A stretch of DNA of 64,000 nt from Streptomyces sp. JH14 (GTDB lineage: Bacteria > Actinomycetota > Actinomycetes > Streptomycetales > Streptomycetaceae): assembly GCF_029428675.1 (NCBI RefSeq), contig NZ_JAJNEL010000001.1, positions 4,588,001 through 4,652,000 of the forward strand, written 5' to 3'. Positions 49,871-58,979 of this stretch are shown piece after piece. Each line of letters opens with the position of its first letter. Within the stretch, counting starts at the first letter, position 1. Below the pieces are notes generated by a model. It was given only the letters and a program-made list of their open reading frames with translations. It had not been told where the DNA came from and ran no database searches. Both the position numbers and the translations under genes were made by a program.

Positions 49871-52258
49871 TCATTCGGTCCGCAGGCCTTCCGGTCGCAT
49901 GAGCCGCCACAGCGGTGGCAGCGAGACCAGGGTGACCAGCAGGATCAGTGCCGCGCCCGCCCCCACCATCGGCAGGAACAGCCACCAGTCGGTCACCTTC
50001 TTGGCGACCATCCTGATCATCACCGCGCCGAGCCCGAGCCCGCCCGCGACCGCCACCACCAGGCCGACGACCACCGGCACGGCGGTCTGCCAGAGCACCG
50101 ACCAGCCGAGGGCCGTGCGCCGGGTGCCGAAGGCGACCAGAACCGACAGCAGGCGCCTGCGCTCCCGCAACTGCTCGAGCTGGGAGACCAGCATCGAGGC
50201 GGCGATCAGGAGCAGGGTCGCGGTCGCGCCGACCTGGAGGCCGGTCTGCACGCTCGCGTACTGGCGGTCGCGCGTCACCGAATGCAGGGAGCGGACGTCC
50301 ATGCCGGGGTCGATCCTGGCCGCCGCGTTCCGTACGTACTCGGAGACGTCCGCGACGCTCTCGTCGACCTTGATCTGCGCGACGACGGTCGCGCCGGGCA
50401 GCGTGCTCGGATCGACCGCGCCGACGGTGGCCATGATGCCCCAGTGGTCCTCGCCCATCGGATCGCGGCGGGAGACGACGGTTCGGGCGTCGGCGGGCAG
50501 GGTCCAGCGCTTCGACTGCGAGCCGAGCGAGGCGATCTCGACCTCCTTGCCCTTGCGGGCCGTCTGGTCGACCCAGGCGGCTTGGTCCTTGTCGTTCCCG
50601 GGGTGGACGACGAAGGCGTCGCCCTCCTTGCAGGAGCCGATCCGGGCGAGCTCGCGCAGGGTCGCGCAGTCACCGACGGTCAGCGACGTGGTGGGCTGGA
50701 TGTCGCCCTCGTACGGACCCGGCCGGGTGACATACACCTCCACCGTGCCGATGACGGCCTTCACGCCCTTGGTGGCCCGGAACTCCTCGATGGTGCGTGT
50801 GGCCGCGTCACCGGTCACGTTCTCGGAGGATGCCGTGAACTGGGCGCGTGCGGGATCCTGCCCCGTCACCCGGTTGAAGTCGTCGTTCACCGCTGCGAAG
50901 AGCATCTGCAGCGCCACCGCGCCCGCCACCGCGACCGTGATGCCGCTGACCGCGCGGGATGCCGCCCCGCTGCTCAGCTGGAGCCTGCGGATCGCGAGTT
51001 GCCAGGGGACCGGGCCGCCGCGCAGCCGGTTCACGCACGCCTCGACCAGCCAGGGCAGCAGCAGCGCGAGCCCGACCAGGACCAGCACGGCGCCGCCCGC
51101 GATCGGATACGGATTGACGGGGGCGTACTCGTCGACCGTTCCGGTCTGCGCGAGTACCGCCACTCCCGCGACCGGCATCAGCAGCCGCCACCAGAGCCGG
51201 CGCCGGCGGCTGCGGCTGTGGCGTACGACGCCGAGCGGTTCGATCACCACCGAGCGCAGGGCGGTCAGGGTGACGAGCACGGCCGCCACCGGTACCGCCA
51301 CCGCGATCAGCGCCGCCAGCCAGGGGACCGGGACCAGATCGGCGGGGAAGGCGCTGACGTCCCACACCTTGACGGCGCCCATGAACTGGCGTCCCACCAG
51401 GAAGAACACCAGCCCCGCCAGCAGGCCGAGCACCGTGCCGAAGAGGGCTTCACCGGCCGCGATCCGGCGGGTCGTCCGGATGTCCGCGCCGACCAGGCGC
51501 AGCGCCGCGAGCCTGCGGTCGCGGCGGTCCCCGCCGAAGCGCACGGCGGTCGCGATGAAGATCGCGACCGGCACCAGCAGGACGACGCAGATCATGATGA
51601 TCAGCACGACGAGGATGGGGGACAGCGGTTCGGGCGGGTCCTGGGTGCCGTAACCGGCCAGCCGATGGCCGCCGGCGGCGGGGGTCAGGGTGGCGCTGCC
51701 CGCGTAGTAGCGCAGTTCGCCCGGGGAGATCAGGCCCGGGTCGGCGATGGTGCCGGTGATCCGGTACGGCAGCCGCTCCTTGAGGAGACTGCCCTCCGGG
51801 GAGCCCAGCAATTCCTTCAGGGCGGGTGAGGCGACCATCTCGCCCGGGCCGGGGAAGTGCGCCGCACCGGGCGGGGTGACCGGATGCGCCCCCTCCGGGC
51901 GCATCAGGGAGCCCTCGACGGAGCGGCCGCGGTACTCGGACAGCACCCTCATCTGAAGCACTGTGGTGTCCGACTTCGGGACGGTGTGGTCGCGTGAGAC
52001 GCGGGCCTCGGCGCGGGCCTGGTCGCGGGCGGAACGCTGTTCGAGCAGATGCGGTACGGAGGAGGCGAACAGCAGCAGTGCCACACCGAGGCCCACACCG
52101 ACCGCGGTGAGCACGGTGCGGGTCCAGCCCTCGCGCCCGCCGGAGGCGGCGAACCGGATGCCGAGGCCGAGATCGTGCAGCAGGCCGGTAGCCCGGGAGG
52201 GCCCGGTGGGCCGGAGTTCCTCGGTCTGCGGGACCGTCCTCCGGTCGAGCAGCCTCAT
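49871..52258 (-). CDS. FtsX-family ABC transporter permease
   Basis: 795 residues with about ten hydrophobic segments. Two FtsX-like membrane blocks (VVLLVPVAIFIATAVRFGGD; ATATLLLIAASMLVSQLEQL) flank large extracytoplasmic parts (about 75-210 and 455-640). The N-terminus is soluble (MRLLDRRTVPQTEELRPTGP). The start overlaps the ATP-binding gene stop by 4 bp. It acts as the membrane half of a MacB/LolCDE-like exporter; substrate unknown. PadR control is suggested by the linked gene. Confidence 0.88.
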   Translation of the reverse strand: MRLLDRRTVPQTEELRPTGPSRATGLLHDLGLGIRFAASGGREGWTRTVLTAVGVGLGVALLLFASSVPHLLEQRSARDQARAEARVSRDHTVPKSDTTVLQMRVLSEYRGRSVEGSLMRPEGAHPVTPPGAAHFPGPGEMVASPALKELLGSPEGSLLKERLPYRITGTIADPGLISPGELRYYAGSATLTPAAGGHRLAGYGTQDPPEPLSPILVVLIIMICVVLLVPVAIFIATAVRFGGDRRDRRLAALRLVGADIRTTRRIAAGEALFGTVLGLLAGLVFFLVGRQFMGAVKVWDVSAFPADLVPVPWLAALIAVAVPVAAVLVTLTALRSVVIEPLGVVRHSRSRRRRLWWRLLMPVAGVAVLAQTGTVDEYAPVNPYPIAGGAVLVLVGLALLLPWLVEACVNRLRGGPVPWQLAIRRLQLSSGAASRAVSGITVAVAGAVALQMLFAAVNDDFNRVTGQDPARAQFTASSENVTGDAATRTIEEFRATKGVKAVIGTVEVYVTRPGPYEGDIQPTTSLTVGDCATLRELARIGSCKEGDAFVVHPGNDKDQAAWVDQTARKGKEVEIASLGSQSKRWTLPADARTVVSRRDPMGEDHWGIMATVGAVDPSTLPGATVVAQIKVDESVADVSEYVRNAAARIDPGMDVRSLHSVTRDRQYASVQTGLQVGATATLLLIAASMLVSQLEQLRERRRLLSVLVAFGTRRTALGWSVLWQTAVPVVVGLVVAVAGGLGLGAVMIRMVAKKVTDWWLFLPMVGAGAALILLVTLVSLPPLWRLMRPEGLRTE

Positions 52259-52941
52259 GCGGCGTGCTCCAGATCGCGCGCCCGGCCGTCCCGGACGGTG
52301 ACGTCACGGTCGGAGTAGGCGGCGACGCGGGCCTCGTGGGTCACCAGGACCACGGCGACGTCGGCGGACCGGGCGGCCTCGGTGAGCAGGTTCATCACCC
52401 GCTCGCCGTTGAGGGAGTCCAGGGCGCCGGTCGGCTCGTCCGCGAAGATCACCTTCGGGGAGGAGACCAGGGCGCGGGCGATGGCGACGCGCTGGCCCTG
52501 GCCCCCGGAGACCTCGCCGGGACGCTTGGCGCCGAGGTCGTCCACCTCCAGGCGCTCCATCCAGCGGAGGGCGGTGCGCTCGGCGTCCTTGCGCCTGGCA
52601 CCACCGAGGCGGAGCGGCAGGGCGACGTTCTCCACGCAGGTCAGTTCCGGGACGAGCTGTCCGAACTGGAAGACGAAACCGAACTCGCTGCGGCGCAGTG
52701 CGCTGCGTTCGGCGTCGGACATCGCGGAGAGCTCGCGGCCCGCGTAGGTGATCGTGCCGCTGTCGGGGGTGACGATGCCGGCGAGGCAGTGCAGCAGGGT
52801 CGACTTGCCGGAGCCGGACGGGCCCAGCACGGCGACGACCTCGCCGGGGTGGATGGAGAACGAGGCGCCGTCCAGTGCGGGTGTCGAGCCGTAGGACTTG
52901 TGAAGATCGTGGGCGACGAGAAGGGGGCTGGCGGGGGTCAT
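52255..52941 (-). CDS. ABC transporter ATP-binding protein
   Basis: 228 residues. Walker A GPSGSGKSTLLHCLAGI, Q-loop region FQFGQLVPELTCVENVALPL, signature VSGGQGQRVAIARAL, Walker B VIFADEPTGALDS and H-loop VTHEARVAAYS are all intact. MacB/LolD-type. ATG 52941 overlaps the PadR gene stop by 4 bp, so padR, ATPase and permease form one co-translated operon. Confidence 0.94.
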   Translation of the reverse strand: MTPASPLLVAHDLHKSYGSTPALDGASFSIHPGEVVAVLGPSGSGKSTLLHCLAGIVTPDSGTITYAGRELSAMSDAERSALRRSEFGFVFQFGQLVPELTCVENVALPLRLGGARRKDAERTALRWMERLEVDDLGAKRPGEVSGGQGQRVAIARALVSSPKVIFADEPTGALDSLNGERVMNLLTEAARSADVAVVLVTHEARVAAYSDRDVTVRDGRARDLEHAA

Positions 52942-53462
52942 GCGACCACCTCGCGGGCGAGGCGGTCGAGCCGGGCGGCGGTCAGTTCCAGCCAGCGGAG
53001 GTCGGCCTCCAGGTGGAAGAGGGCGTGGTCGCAGATCAGCTGATCCGCGAGGTCGCCGCCCCGCTTGCGGTCGGTGAGGATCCGCATGAGGCGCAGGTGC
53101 TCGGCGCGCTGCGTGTCCAGGAGGGTTGCGGCACTGCGGCCGGTGAGCAGGGCCAGGACGACCTTGGTGTACAGCGTCGACTGGAGGTACGGCTCCGGCT
53201 TCTCGGGCTGTGCGAGCCACGTGGCGACGTCGGTGACACCGGCTTCGGTGATGGCGTACCGCTTGCGCTCGGGGCCGCCCCCGCTCTCTATGCCGTCGAC
53301 CTCGACGAGGCCGCTCTTGAGGAGGCGGGACATGGTCGAGTAGACCTGGCCGTAGTGCAGGGGGCGGTCGTGGCCGAACTTCTCGTCGAAGGTGCGCTTG
53401 AGGTCGTAGCCGTGGCGGGGGCCGGACTCGAGGAGTCCGAGGAGGGTGTGGCCGATAGACAT
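52938..53462 (-). CDS. PadR-family transcriptional regulator
   Basis: About 174 residues from ATG 53462; a GTG at 53471 adds three. Winged helix MSIGHTLLGLLESGPRHGYD, LHYGQVYSTMSRLLKSGLVE, RKRYAITEAGVTDVATWLAQ; C-terminal dimerisation helices (Vir_act_alpha_C-like). PadR proteins usually repress a linked exporter and release on binding its substrate. A pair of GTATAC half-sites lies 20 bp upstream. Confidence 0.92.
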   Translation of the reverse strand: MSIGHTLLGLLESGPRHGYDLKRTFDEKFGHDRPLHYGQVYSTMSRLLKSGLVEVDGIESGGGPERKRYAITEAGVTDVATWLAQPEKPEPYLQSTLYTKVVLALLTGRSAATLLDTQRAEHLRLMRILTDRKRGGDLADQLICDHALFHLEADLRWLELTAARLDRLAREVVA

Positions 53463-53483
53463 GTGCGGCACTGTACACGGTGT

Positions 53484-53502
53484 GTATACCTCGCATGTAT
53501 AC
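53484..53502. promoter_or_regulatory. Candidate PadR operator
   Basis: GTATACCTCGCATGTATAC: two GTATAC palindromes separated by seven bases, with a related GTACAC at 53473-53478. It lies directly upstream of padR and stands out as AT-rich. Autoregulation is inferred. Confidence 0.65.
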
Positions 53503-53619
53503 CCGGGTGGAGCTGTCCATTCCGAGATGGGCGGGACGCCGACCGGTACGGCTCGGCGTCGCCCCGAGCGCGCTTCGGGCCTGGGCCGTCACGGTCCGAC
53601 GGCATCGCGTCCGCATGCG

Positions 53620-53657
53620 GGAACGGGCCCCGGGAGCGTACTCTCGGGGCCCGTTCC
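53620..53657 (-). terminator. Terminator after alkaline phosphatase
   Basis: GGAACGGGCCCCG pairs perfectly with CGGGGCCCGTTCC around a 12-base loop, 14 bp beyond the phosphatase stop. Confidence 0.85.
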
Positions 53658-53670
53658 GTCGTCACCGCGT

Positions 53671-54963
53671 TCAGCGGCGCGGTGCCAGCACCTGCTTGAG
53701 CACGTCGTGCACGTACGTGTTCGGGTGCTTGCCCGTGAAGCTGTCGGAGAGCGGACCGCTCGCCGTCACGGGTACGTCCACGCTGGTGTGCCCCGACGTG
53801 GTCCAGTCGATGATGAACTTGCGGTCGCTGCCACGGATCGAGAACGGACCGTCCTCGGCGGAGATGGCGTCCCCGGACTCGTCGGCCGCGTCGACCTCCT
53901 CGACCGAGAGACCGCCGGTCTCGTGGTCACCGGTGACGACCAGCAGCGTGTCGGGGTGCGTCGCGATGTACGCGCGGGCCACCGCGACGGCCTTCTCCAG
54001 CTGCTGCATCGACTGAAGGACGCGCGTGCCGTTGTTGGAGTGCGCGAACTCGTCGGTCCCCTCCTCCTCGACCATGAGGAAGAAGCCCTTCTTGTTCTTG
54101 TCCAGGCTGGTCAGGGCCTTGCTGGTCATCGTGCCGAGGTCCACGACCGGGCTGTAGACGTCGCCCTGGCCCTCGGGGCGCTGCTGGAACATCTCCTCGT
54201 TGCTGAACAGACCGAGGATCTTGCCGTCCTTGGCCTTGCTCAGGCCGCTCGCACTGTTGACGTACGAGTAGCCGGCCTTCTCGGCCTTCTTGATCAGGTC
54301 GCCCTTGGTGCCGCGGCTGCCCTCGCTCGTGTCCTCCGCCGGCTTGTCCTTGAACGCGCCCGGCGTACCGGCCGGCAGCCACCAGTCCTCGCCGCCGCCC
54401 AGGATGACGTCGGGCTTGCTGACGTCCAGGTACTGACGGGCGATCTCGTCCTGCTGCCCGCGGTCCGCGGTGTTGGCGAAGAACGCCGCCGGGGACGCGT
54501 CGGTGACCTGCGCGGTGGTCACCAGGCCGGTGGCCTTGCCGGCCGCCTTGGCCTGCTGGCCGAGGGTCGCCAGCGGGTTGCCGTCGACATCGACGCTGAT
54601 CGCGCCGTTGTAGGTCTTCTCGCCCGTGGCCCACGCGGTCGCCGCCGCGGCGGAGTCCGTCACGACGGCCTTCGGGTCGTGCGGGGTGGTGGTGAGCTGG
54701 CCGGACGCCGTGAGGCGGTCCATCGCCAACTGGCCGTCCAGACCCGAGAGGTTGAGCCTCGCCGCCTCGCGCATCGAGGCACCCATGCCGTCACCGTTGA
54801 TGAAGATGACGTTCTTCGCCGTCGGGGCCTTCGCCTTCGCCGCCGACTGCGGAGCAGTGGCCGATGCACCGAGCGTCGGATTGAGCACCATCGTGGCGAC
54901 AGCGGCCACAACGGCCGCAGCGACGGGTGCTCCCCATCGCGCACTACGCACGCGTCTGTTCAC
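53671..54963 (-). CDS. Secreted alkaline phosphatase (PhoA-like)
   Basis: 430 residues from GTG 54963 (AGGAG upstream). Signal peptide (WGAPVAAAVVAAVATMVLNP). Metal and active-site motifs: NVIFINGDGMGASMREAARL, VVTDSAAAATAWATGEKTYN with the nucleophilic Ser, EEEGTDEFAHSNNGTRVL and VVTGDHETGGLSVEEV, plus a late TTSGHTSVDVPV. It should release phosphate from esters outside the cell. A candidate PHO box lies 60-70 bp upstream. Confidence 0.93.
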   Translation of the reverse strand: MNRRVRSARWGAPVAAAVVAAVATMVLNPTLGASATAPQSAAKAKAPTAKNVIFINGDGMGASMREAARLNLSGLDGQLAMDRLTASGQLTTTPHDPKAVVTDSAAAATAWATGEKTYNGAISVDVDGNPLATLGQQAKAAGKATGLVTTAQVTDASPAAFFANTADRGQQDEIARQYLDVSKPDVILGGGEDWWLPAGTPGAFKDKPAEDTSEGSRGTKGDLIKKAEKAGYSYVNSASGLSKAKDGKILGLFSNEEMFQQRPEGQGDVYSPVVDLGTMTSKALTSLDKNKKGFFLMVEEEGTDEFAHSNNGTRVLQSMQQLEKAVAVARAYIATHPDTLLVVTGDHETGGLSVEEVDAADESGDAISAEDGPFSIRGSDRKFIIDWTTSGHTSVDVPVTASGPLSDSFTGKHPNTYVHDVLKQVLAPRR

Positions 54964-55021
54964 AACAGCTCCTCGTGAATTGCAAAGTCTTCACGTGCGA
55001 ACGTAGGTGCGGGTGCGGTAC

Positions 55022-55032
55022 CCGTCGTGAAC
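55022..55032 (-). promoter_or_regulatory. Candidate PHO-box unit
   Basis: The reverse strand reads GTTCACGACGG, matching the 11-base PhoP direct-repeat unit (GTTCA start). The next unit (GTACCGCACCC) matches poorly, so binding is uncertain. It lies about 60 bp upstream of a phosphatase, as expected for phosphate control. Confidence 0.45.
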
Positions 55033-55248
55033 GAGAGGTATCCGAAGAAGGAACAACCTGCAGCCGGGGCTCCGTCGGCCTGGCTTCTCCTCGTCGCCCT
55101 GACCGCGAGCGGCCCGTCGGGACGGAGAGGCCCCGGGCGGTGGTGCCCGCCGGCGACGGCCGCTGCGCGTCCGCAAGCGCCGGACGGGCCGGATGTACCG
55201 GCCCGCCCGGCGCCGAGCGGCGGGGGCTCGCACCCGTTCGTCCGCCGT

Positions 55249-55464
55249 CTACTGCGGCGGGGACTTCGGGGGGCGGCCTCGGCGGGGGAGGGGGGACGTC
55301 GACTTCGGCAGGCGGCCCGCCTCCGCCAGTGCCCTGCGCAGCAGGAACTCGATCTGGGCGTTCGCGCTGCGCAGCTCGTCCGAGGCCCAGCGGGCGAGCG
55401 CGTCGTGCACCGCGGGGTCCAGCCGCAGCAGCATCTGCTTGCGCTTAGGGGTTTCTTCCGTCAC
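55249..55464 (-). CDS. Small ribbon-helix-helix-like protein
   Basis: 71 residues from GTG 55464, which overlaps the SPFH stop by 4 bp (GTGA). RKQMLLRLDPAVHDALARWA and DELRSANAQIEFLLRRALAE fit the beta-strand plus two-helix plan of Arc/MetJ-type DNA-binding proteins; the basic tail (RLPKSTSPLPRRGRPPKSPP) may add DNA contact. It probably pairs with the SPFH gene, a layout seen in many Streptomyces. Confidence 0.82.
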   Translation of the reverse strand: MTEETPKRKQMLLRLDPAVHDALARWASDELRSANAQIEFLLRRALAEAGRLPKSTSPLPRRGRPPKSPPQ

Positions 55465-56408
55465 TGGTAGAGCGTGCCCGTGTTGAGGACCGGTTGCGCC
55501 GCGCGGTCACCGCACAGCACCACCATCAGGTTGCTGACCATCGCCGCCTTGCGCTCGGAGTCGAGCTCGACGATGTCCTGCTCGGCGATCCGGGTCAGCG
55601 CCATCTCGACCATGCCGACCGCGCCCTCGACGATCTGCTGACGGGCCGCGACCACCGCGCCCGCCTGCTGGCGCTGGAGCATCGCGGAGGCGATCTCGGG
55701 GGCGTACGCGAGGTGGCTGAAGCGGGACTCGATGATCTGTACGCCGGCGGCCCGCACCCGGGCGGTGAGCTCGGCGGCCAGCTTCTCGGTGATCTCGTCC
55801 GCGTTGCCGCGCAGCGACAGGCCGCCCTCGTCGTGGGCGTCGTACGGGTACTCGATCGCGATGTGGCGGACGGCCGCCTCGGTCTGCGTGGCGACGAACT
55901 TCTGGAAGTCGTCGACCTCGAAGAGCGCCTGCGCGGTGTCCTCGACCTTCCAGACGACGATCGCGGCGAGCTCGATCGGGTTGCCGTAGGCGTCGTTGAC
56001 CTTGAGGACCGCGGTCTCGTGGTTGCGGACCCGGGTGGAGATCTTGCGGCTGCTGGTCAGCGGGTTGATCCAGCGCAGTCCGTCGGCGCGGATCGTGCCC
56101 ACGTACCGGCCGAAGAGCTGGATGACGCGGGCCTCGCCGGGCGCCACCATCTTGACGCCGCTCATGCAGAAGAAGGAGGCGATGGCGAGGAGCACACCGA
56201 CCACGAGGAGCGCGATCCCCGGCCCGTTGTGTCCGTTGGCGCCCAGGGCTCCGCCGGTGATCGCCAGGCCGACGCCGAGGAGTACGCCGAGGACCGTCAG
56301 GAGCAGGCCGAGGCCGCCGGGAATGGAGTGGGCCGTGGTCTCCCGGACCTGCGGTTCGGGCATCTCCGGCGCGTCGTCGATCTGCCCCGTTATCAGTTGA
56401 TCGGTCAT
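55461..56408 (-). CDS. SPFH domain membrane protein
   Basis: 315 residues from ATG 56408 (AGAGGGGGAACC upstream). Two N-terminal membrane helices (LGLLLTVLGVLLGVGLAITG; GIALLVVGVLLAIASFFCMS), then a band-7/SPFH domain (MVAPGEARVIQLFGRYVGTI, VWKVEDTAQALFEVDDFQKF) and a helical part with LAYAPEIASAMLQRQQAGAV. These scaffold membrane microdomains. It is coupled to the RHH-like gene downstream and divergent from the PBP gene. Confidence 0.9.
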   Translation of the reverse strand: MTDQLITGQIDDAPEMPEPQVRETTAHSIPGGLGLLLTVLGVLLGVGLAITGGALGANGHNGPGIALLVVGVLLAIASFFCMSGVKMVAPGEARVIQLFGRYVGTIRADGLRWINPLTSSRKISTRVRNHETAVLKVNDAYGNPIELAAIVVWKVEDTAQALFEVDDFQKFVATQTEAAVRHIAIEYPYDAHDEGGLSLRGNADEITEKLAAELTARVRAAGVQIIESRFSHLAYAPEIASAMLQRQQAGAVVAARQQIVEGAVGMVEMALTRIAEQDIVELDSERKAAMVSNLMVVLCGDRAAQPVLNTGTLYQ

Positions 56409-56444
56409 GGTTCCCCCTCTGTACATGTCCAGCACGGTGCTATC

Positions 56445-56460
56445 AATGTGATTACACATT
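56445..56460. promoter_or_regulatory. Inverted repeat upstream of SPFH gene
   Basis: AATGTGATTACACATT: 6-bp arms (AATGTG/CACATT) around ATTA, about 37 bp before the SPFH ATG. The position fits an operator. The RHH-like protein of the same operon is a possible ligand (inference). Confidence 0.5.
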
Positions 56461-56629
56461 AAGCGAGTTCGCAACCTTGCGCACCTCTCGGGAGTCGGTT
56501 CCCTAAGGAACGGGTGCTGATTGTCACGTCCGGAAAAGGCCGGATCGCTTGCCTTTTGTCCTTGCCGACAGTGTTAGCTGGCGAGGCTGAGGCGATCCGG
56601 CCGAGCAGAGAAACGGGAGCGATACAGCG

Positions 56630-58912
56630 ATGGGTCGAGCGGATGCGCGACGAGCCCAGCAGCGCGGTGCGCGGCGGGCTGGGAAGAGCGGCGGCATACG
56701 CAGACTCTTCACCTGGAAGAAACTGCTGGGAACGTTCTTCGGCTTCTGCCTGCTCGGCATGGGTGCGTTCGTCGTGCTGTACGCGATCGTGGACGTGCCC
56801 GAGGGCAATGCCCAGGCCAAGCTCCAGAGCAACGTGTACAAGTACTCCGACGGCTCGCTGCTGGCCCGGACCGGCAAGGTCAACCGGGAGATCGTGGGCC
56901 TCTCCGAGGTGCCCAAGGACGTGCAGCGGACCTTTGTCGCCGCCGAGAACAAGTCCTTCTACACGGACAAGGGCGTCGACATCAGGGGCACTGCGCGCGG
57001 CCTGATCAACACGCTGTCCGGCAAGGGCAAGCAGGGTGGTTCGACCATCACCCAGCAGTACGTCAAGAACTACTACCTCGACCAGGACCAGACGGTCACC
57101 CGCAAGCTCAAGGAGCTGGTGATCTCTCTCAAGGTCGACCGGCAGAAGAGCAAGAACGACATCCTCGCGGGGTACATCAACACCAGCTACTACGGCCGCG
57201 GCGCCTATGGCATACAGGCGGCGGCCCAGGCGTACTACGGCAAGGACGCCCGGGACCTGGACGTCGCCCAGGGTGCGTACCTCGCTGCTCTGCTCCAGGC
57301 GCCGAGCCAGTACGACTGGGCTGTCGCCACGCCCACCGGCAGGCGTCTGGTCAAGGAGCGCTGGAACTACGTACTGGACAACATGGCCGAGGAGCACTGG
57401 CTGGACGCCGGTACGCGCCAGGGCCTGCAGTTCCCGGTGCCGCACGACCCCAAGCCCGCGGACGGCCTCAGCGGCCAGAAGGGCTACATCGTCAACGCGG
57501 CGCGGGCGGCGGTGCAGAAGCAGGAACACCTCAGCGACGAGCAGTTCGACGCCGGCGGCTGGACCATCACCGTCAGCATCGACAAGAAGAAGCAGAAGCA
57601 GCTGGAGCGCGCGGTCAAGGACCAGCTGACCGGCAAGCTGGACACGAAGGACCGGGCCGTCGACAAGGACGTGCAGGCCGGTGCGGTCTCGGTGAACCCG
57701 AAGACCGGCGCGGTCGTCGCCCTCTACGGCGGCACCGGCCTGACCGAGCACTGGACGTCGAACGCCACCCGGCGCGACTACCAGCCCGCCTCCACCTTCA
57801 AGCCGATCATCCTCGCCGCGGCCCTCGACGAGGAGGCGCAGACGCAGGACGGCCGTCCGATCAACGCCAACACCCGTTACGACGGCAGCAACCGCCGCCC
57901 GGTCGTGGGCAGCGACATCGCCTTCGCGCCGCCGAACGAGGACGAGGCGGACTACGGCCAGGTCACCGTCCAGACGGCGATGAACAAGTCCATCAACTCC
58001 GTCTTCGCGCAGATGGGCGTGGACGTGCAGATGGACAAGGTGATGCAGACCGCGGGCAAGCTGGGCATGGACGTGGAGGGCCTTCCGGTCGTGCCCGCGC
58101 AGACGCTCGGCTCGATGGGTGCGAGCCCCATGGAGATGGCGGGGATCTACGCGACCCTCGACAACCACGGCAGGAAGGTCACCCCGCAGATCGTGAAGTC
58201 CGCCACCCGGCAGGGTGCGGCCCCGATCGAGCTGCCCGACCCGATCGGCGAGCAGGTGATCAGCCGGCAGGCCGCCGACGAGGTGACTTCGGTGCTGACC
58301 GGAGTGGTCGACGACGGTACGGCCCGTGCCTCGGTCCGCGACGCCCCGGCGCGGGACGGTCAGCAGGTCGCCGGCAAGACGGGTACGTCGGACAACAACA
58401 AATCGGCCTGGTTCTCCGGCTACACGCCGAACCTGGTGACCTCGGTCGGTCTCTTCGGCGAGGCCGCCCAGACCCACAGGACGGCCGACGGCAAGGTGAT
58501 CCAAAAGGGTTCGCAGGTCAGCCTGAGGGGTGCGGCGGGAGGAGGCAGGGTCAACGGTGGCGGTTTCCCGGCCCGGATCTGGGCGGACTACACGTTCCAG
58601 GTGATGGGCGAGCCCGCCGAGTTCGATCTCGACACCGACCTGGGTGCCGCGATCACCCCGCCGCCGACCTCGACGTCGCCGGACCCGAGCGAGCAGCCCT
58701 CCGACGAGCCCAGCGCTACGGAGGAGCCGACCGAGGAGCCGTCGACGTCCGAGCCGCCGACGGAGAGCGAGCCCCCGTCGACGCCGCCGGTGACGCCGCC
58801 GACGGACGGGGAGACGAGCGAGCCTCCGGTCGAGCCGGACCCGTCGGCCTCCATCGACCCCCCGCTCCCCGGGGACGGGCGGGACGGCACCCGAGTGAAC
58901 AACAGCAACTGA
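56630..58912 (+). CDS. Class A penicillin-binding protein
   Basis: 760 residues. A basic cytoplasmic start and one membrane helix (LLGTFFGFCLLGMGAFVVLY) precede a GT51 glycosyltransferase domain (VAAENKSFYTDKGVDIRGTA with the catalytic Glu; GGSTITQQYVKNYYLDQDQT) and a transpeptidase domain: SxxK in QPASTFKPIILAAAL, SxN in MNKSINSVFAQMG, KTG in VAGKTGTSDNNKSAWFSGYT. The usual E-D of GT51 motif 1 is E-N, common in Streptomyces. The C-terminal about 110 residues are a Pro/Ser/Thr/Glu wall-spanning tail. Confidence 0.94.
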   Translation: MGRADARRAQQRGARRAGKSGGIRRLFTWKKLLGTFFGFCLLGMGAFVVLYAIVDVPEGNAQAKLQSNVYKYSDGSLLARTGKVNREIVGLSEVPKDVQRTFVAAENKSFYTDKGVDIRGTARGLINTLSGKGKQGGSTITQQYVKNYYLDQDQTVTRKLKELVISLKVDRQKSKNDILAGYINTSYYGRGAYGIQAAAQAYYGKDARDLDVAQGAYLAALLQAPSQYDWAVATPTGRRLVKERWNYVLDNMAEEHWLDAGTRQGLQFPVPHDPKPADGLSGQKGYIVNAARAAVQKQEHLSDEQFDAGGWTITVSIDKKKQKQLERAVKDQLTGKLDTKDRAVDKDVQAGAVSVNPKTGAVVALYGGTGLTEHWTSNATRRDYQPASTFKPIILAAALDEEAQTQDGRPINANTRYDGSNRRPVVGSDIAFAPPNEDEADYGQVTVQTAMNKSINSVFAQMGVDVQMDKVMQTAGKLGMDVEGLPVVPAQTLGSMGASPMEMAGIYATLDNHGRKVTPQIVKSATRQGAAPIELPDPIGEQVISRQAADEVTSVLTGVVDDGTARASVRDAPARDGQQVAGKTGTSDNNKSAWFSGYTPNLVTSVGLFGEAAQTHRTADGKVIQKGSQVSLRGAAGGGRVNGGGFPARIWADYTFQVMGEPAEFDLDTDLGAAITPPPTSTSPDPSEQPSDEPSATEEPTEEPSTSEPPTESEPPSTPPVTPPTDGETSEPPVEPDPSASIDPPLPGDGRDGTRVNNSN

Positions 58913-58921
58913 CGCAGCGGC

Positions 58922-58958
58922 CGGAGGGTGCCACGGAGATGTTCCGTGGCACCCTCCG
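58922..58958. terminator. Bidirectional terminator
   Basis: CGGAGGGTGCCACGGA pairs over 16 bp with TCCGTGGCACCCTCCG around a 5-base loop, between the PBP (+) and catalase (-) stops. Confidence 0.9.
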
Positions 58959-58979
58959 CTCTCCGTCCGCCGTTCGCGG

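Noticed and set aside
49799..51829. Long + strand open frame opposite the ABC permease
   Set aside because: Rich in His/Arg/Asp/Gln as expected from antisense of a hydrophobic membrane protein gene; no start context.
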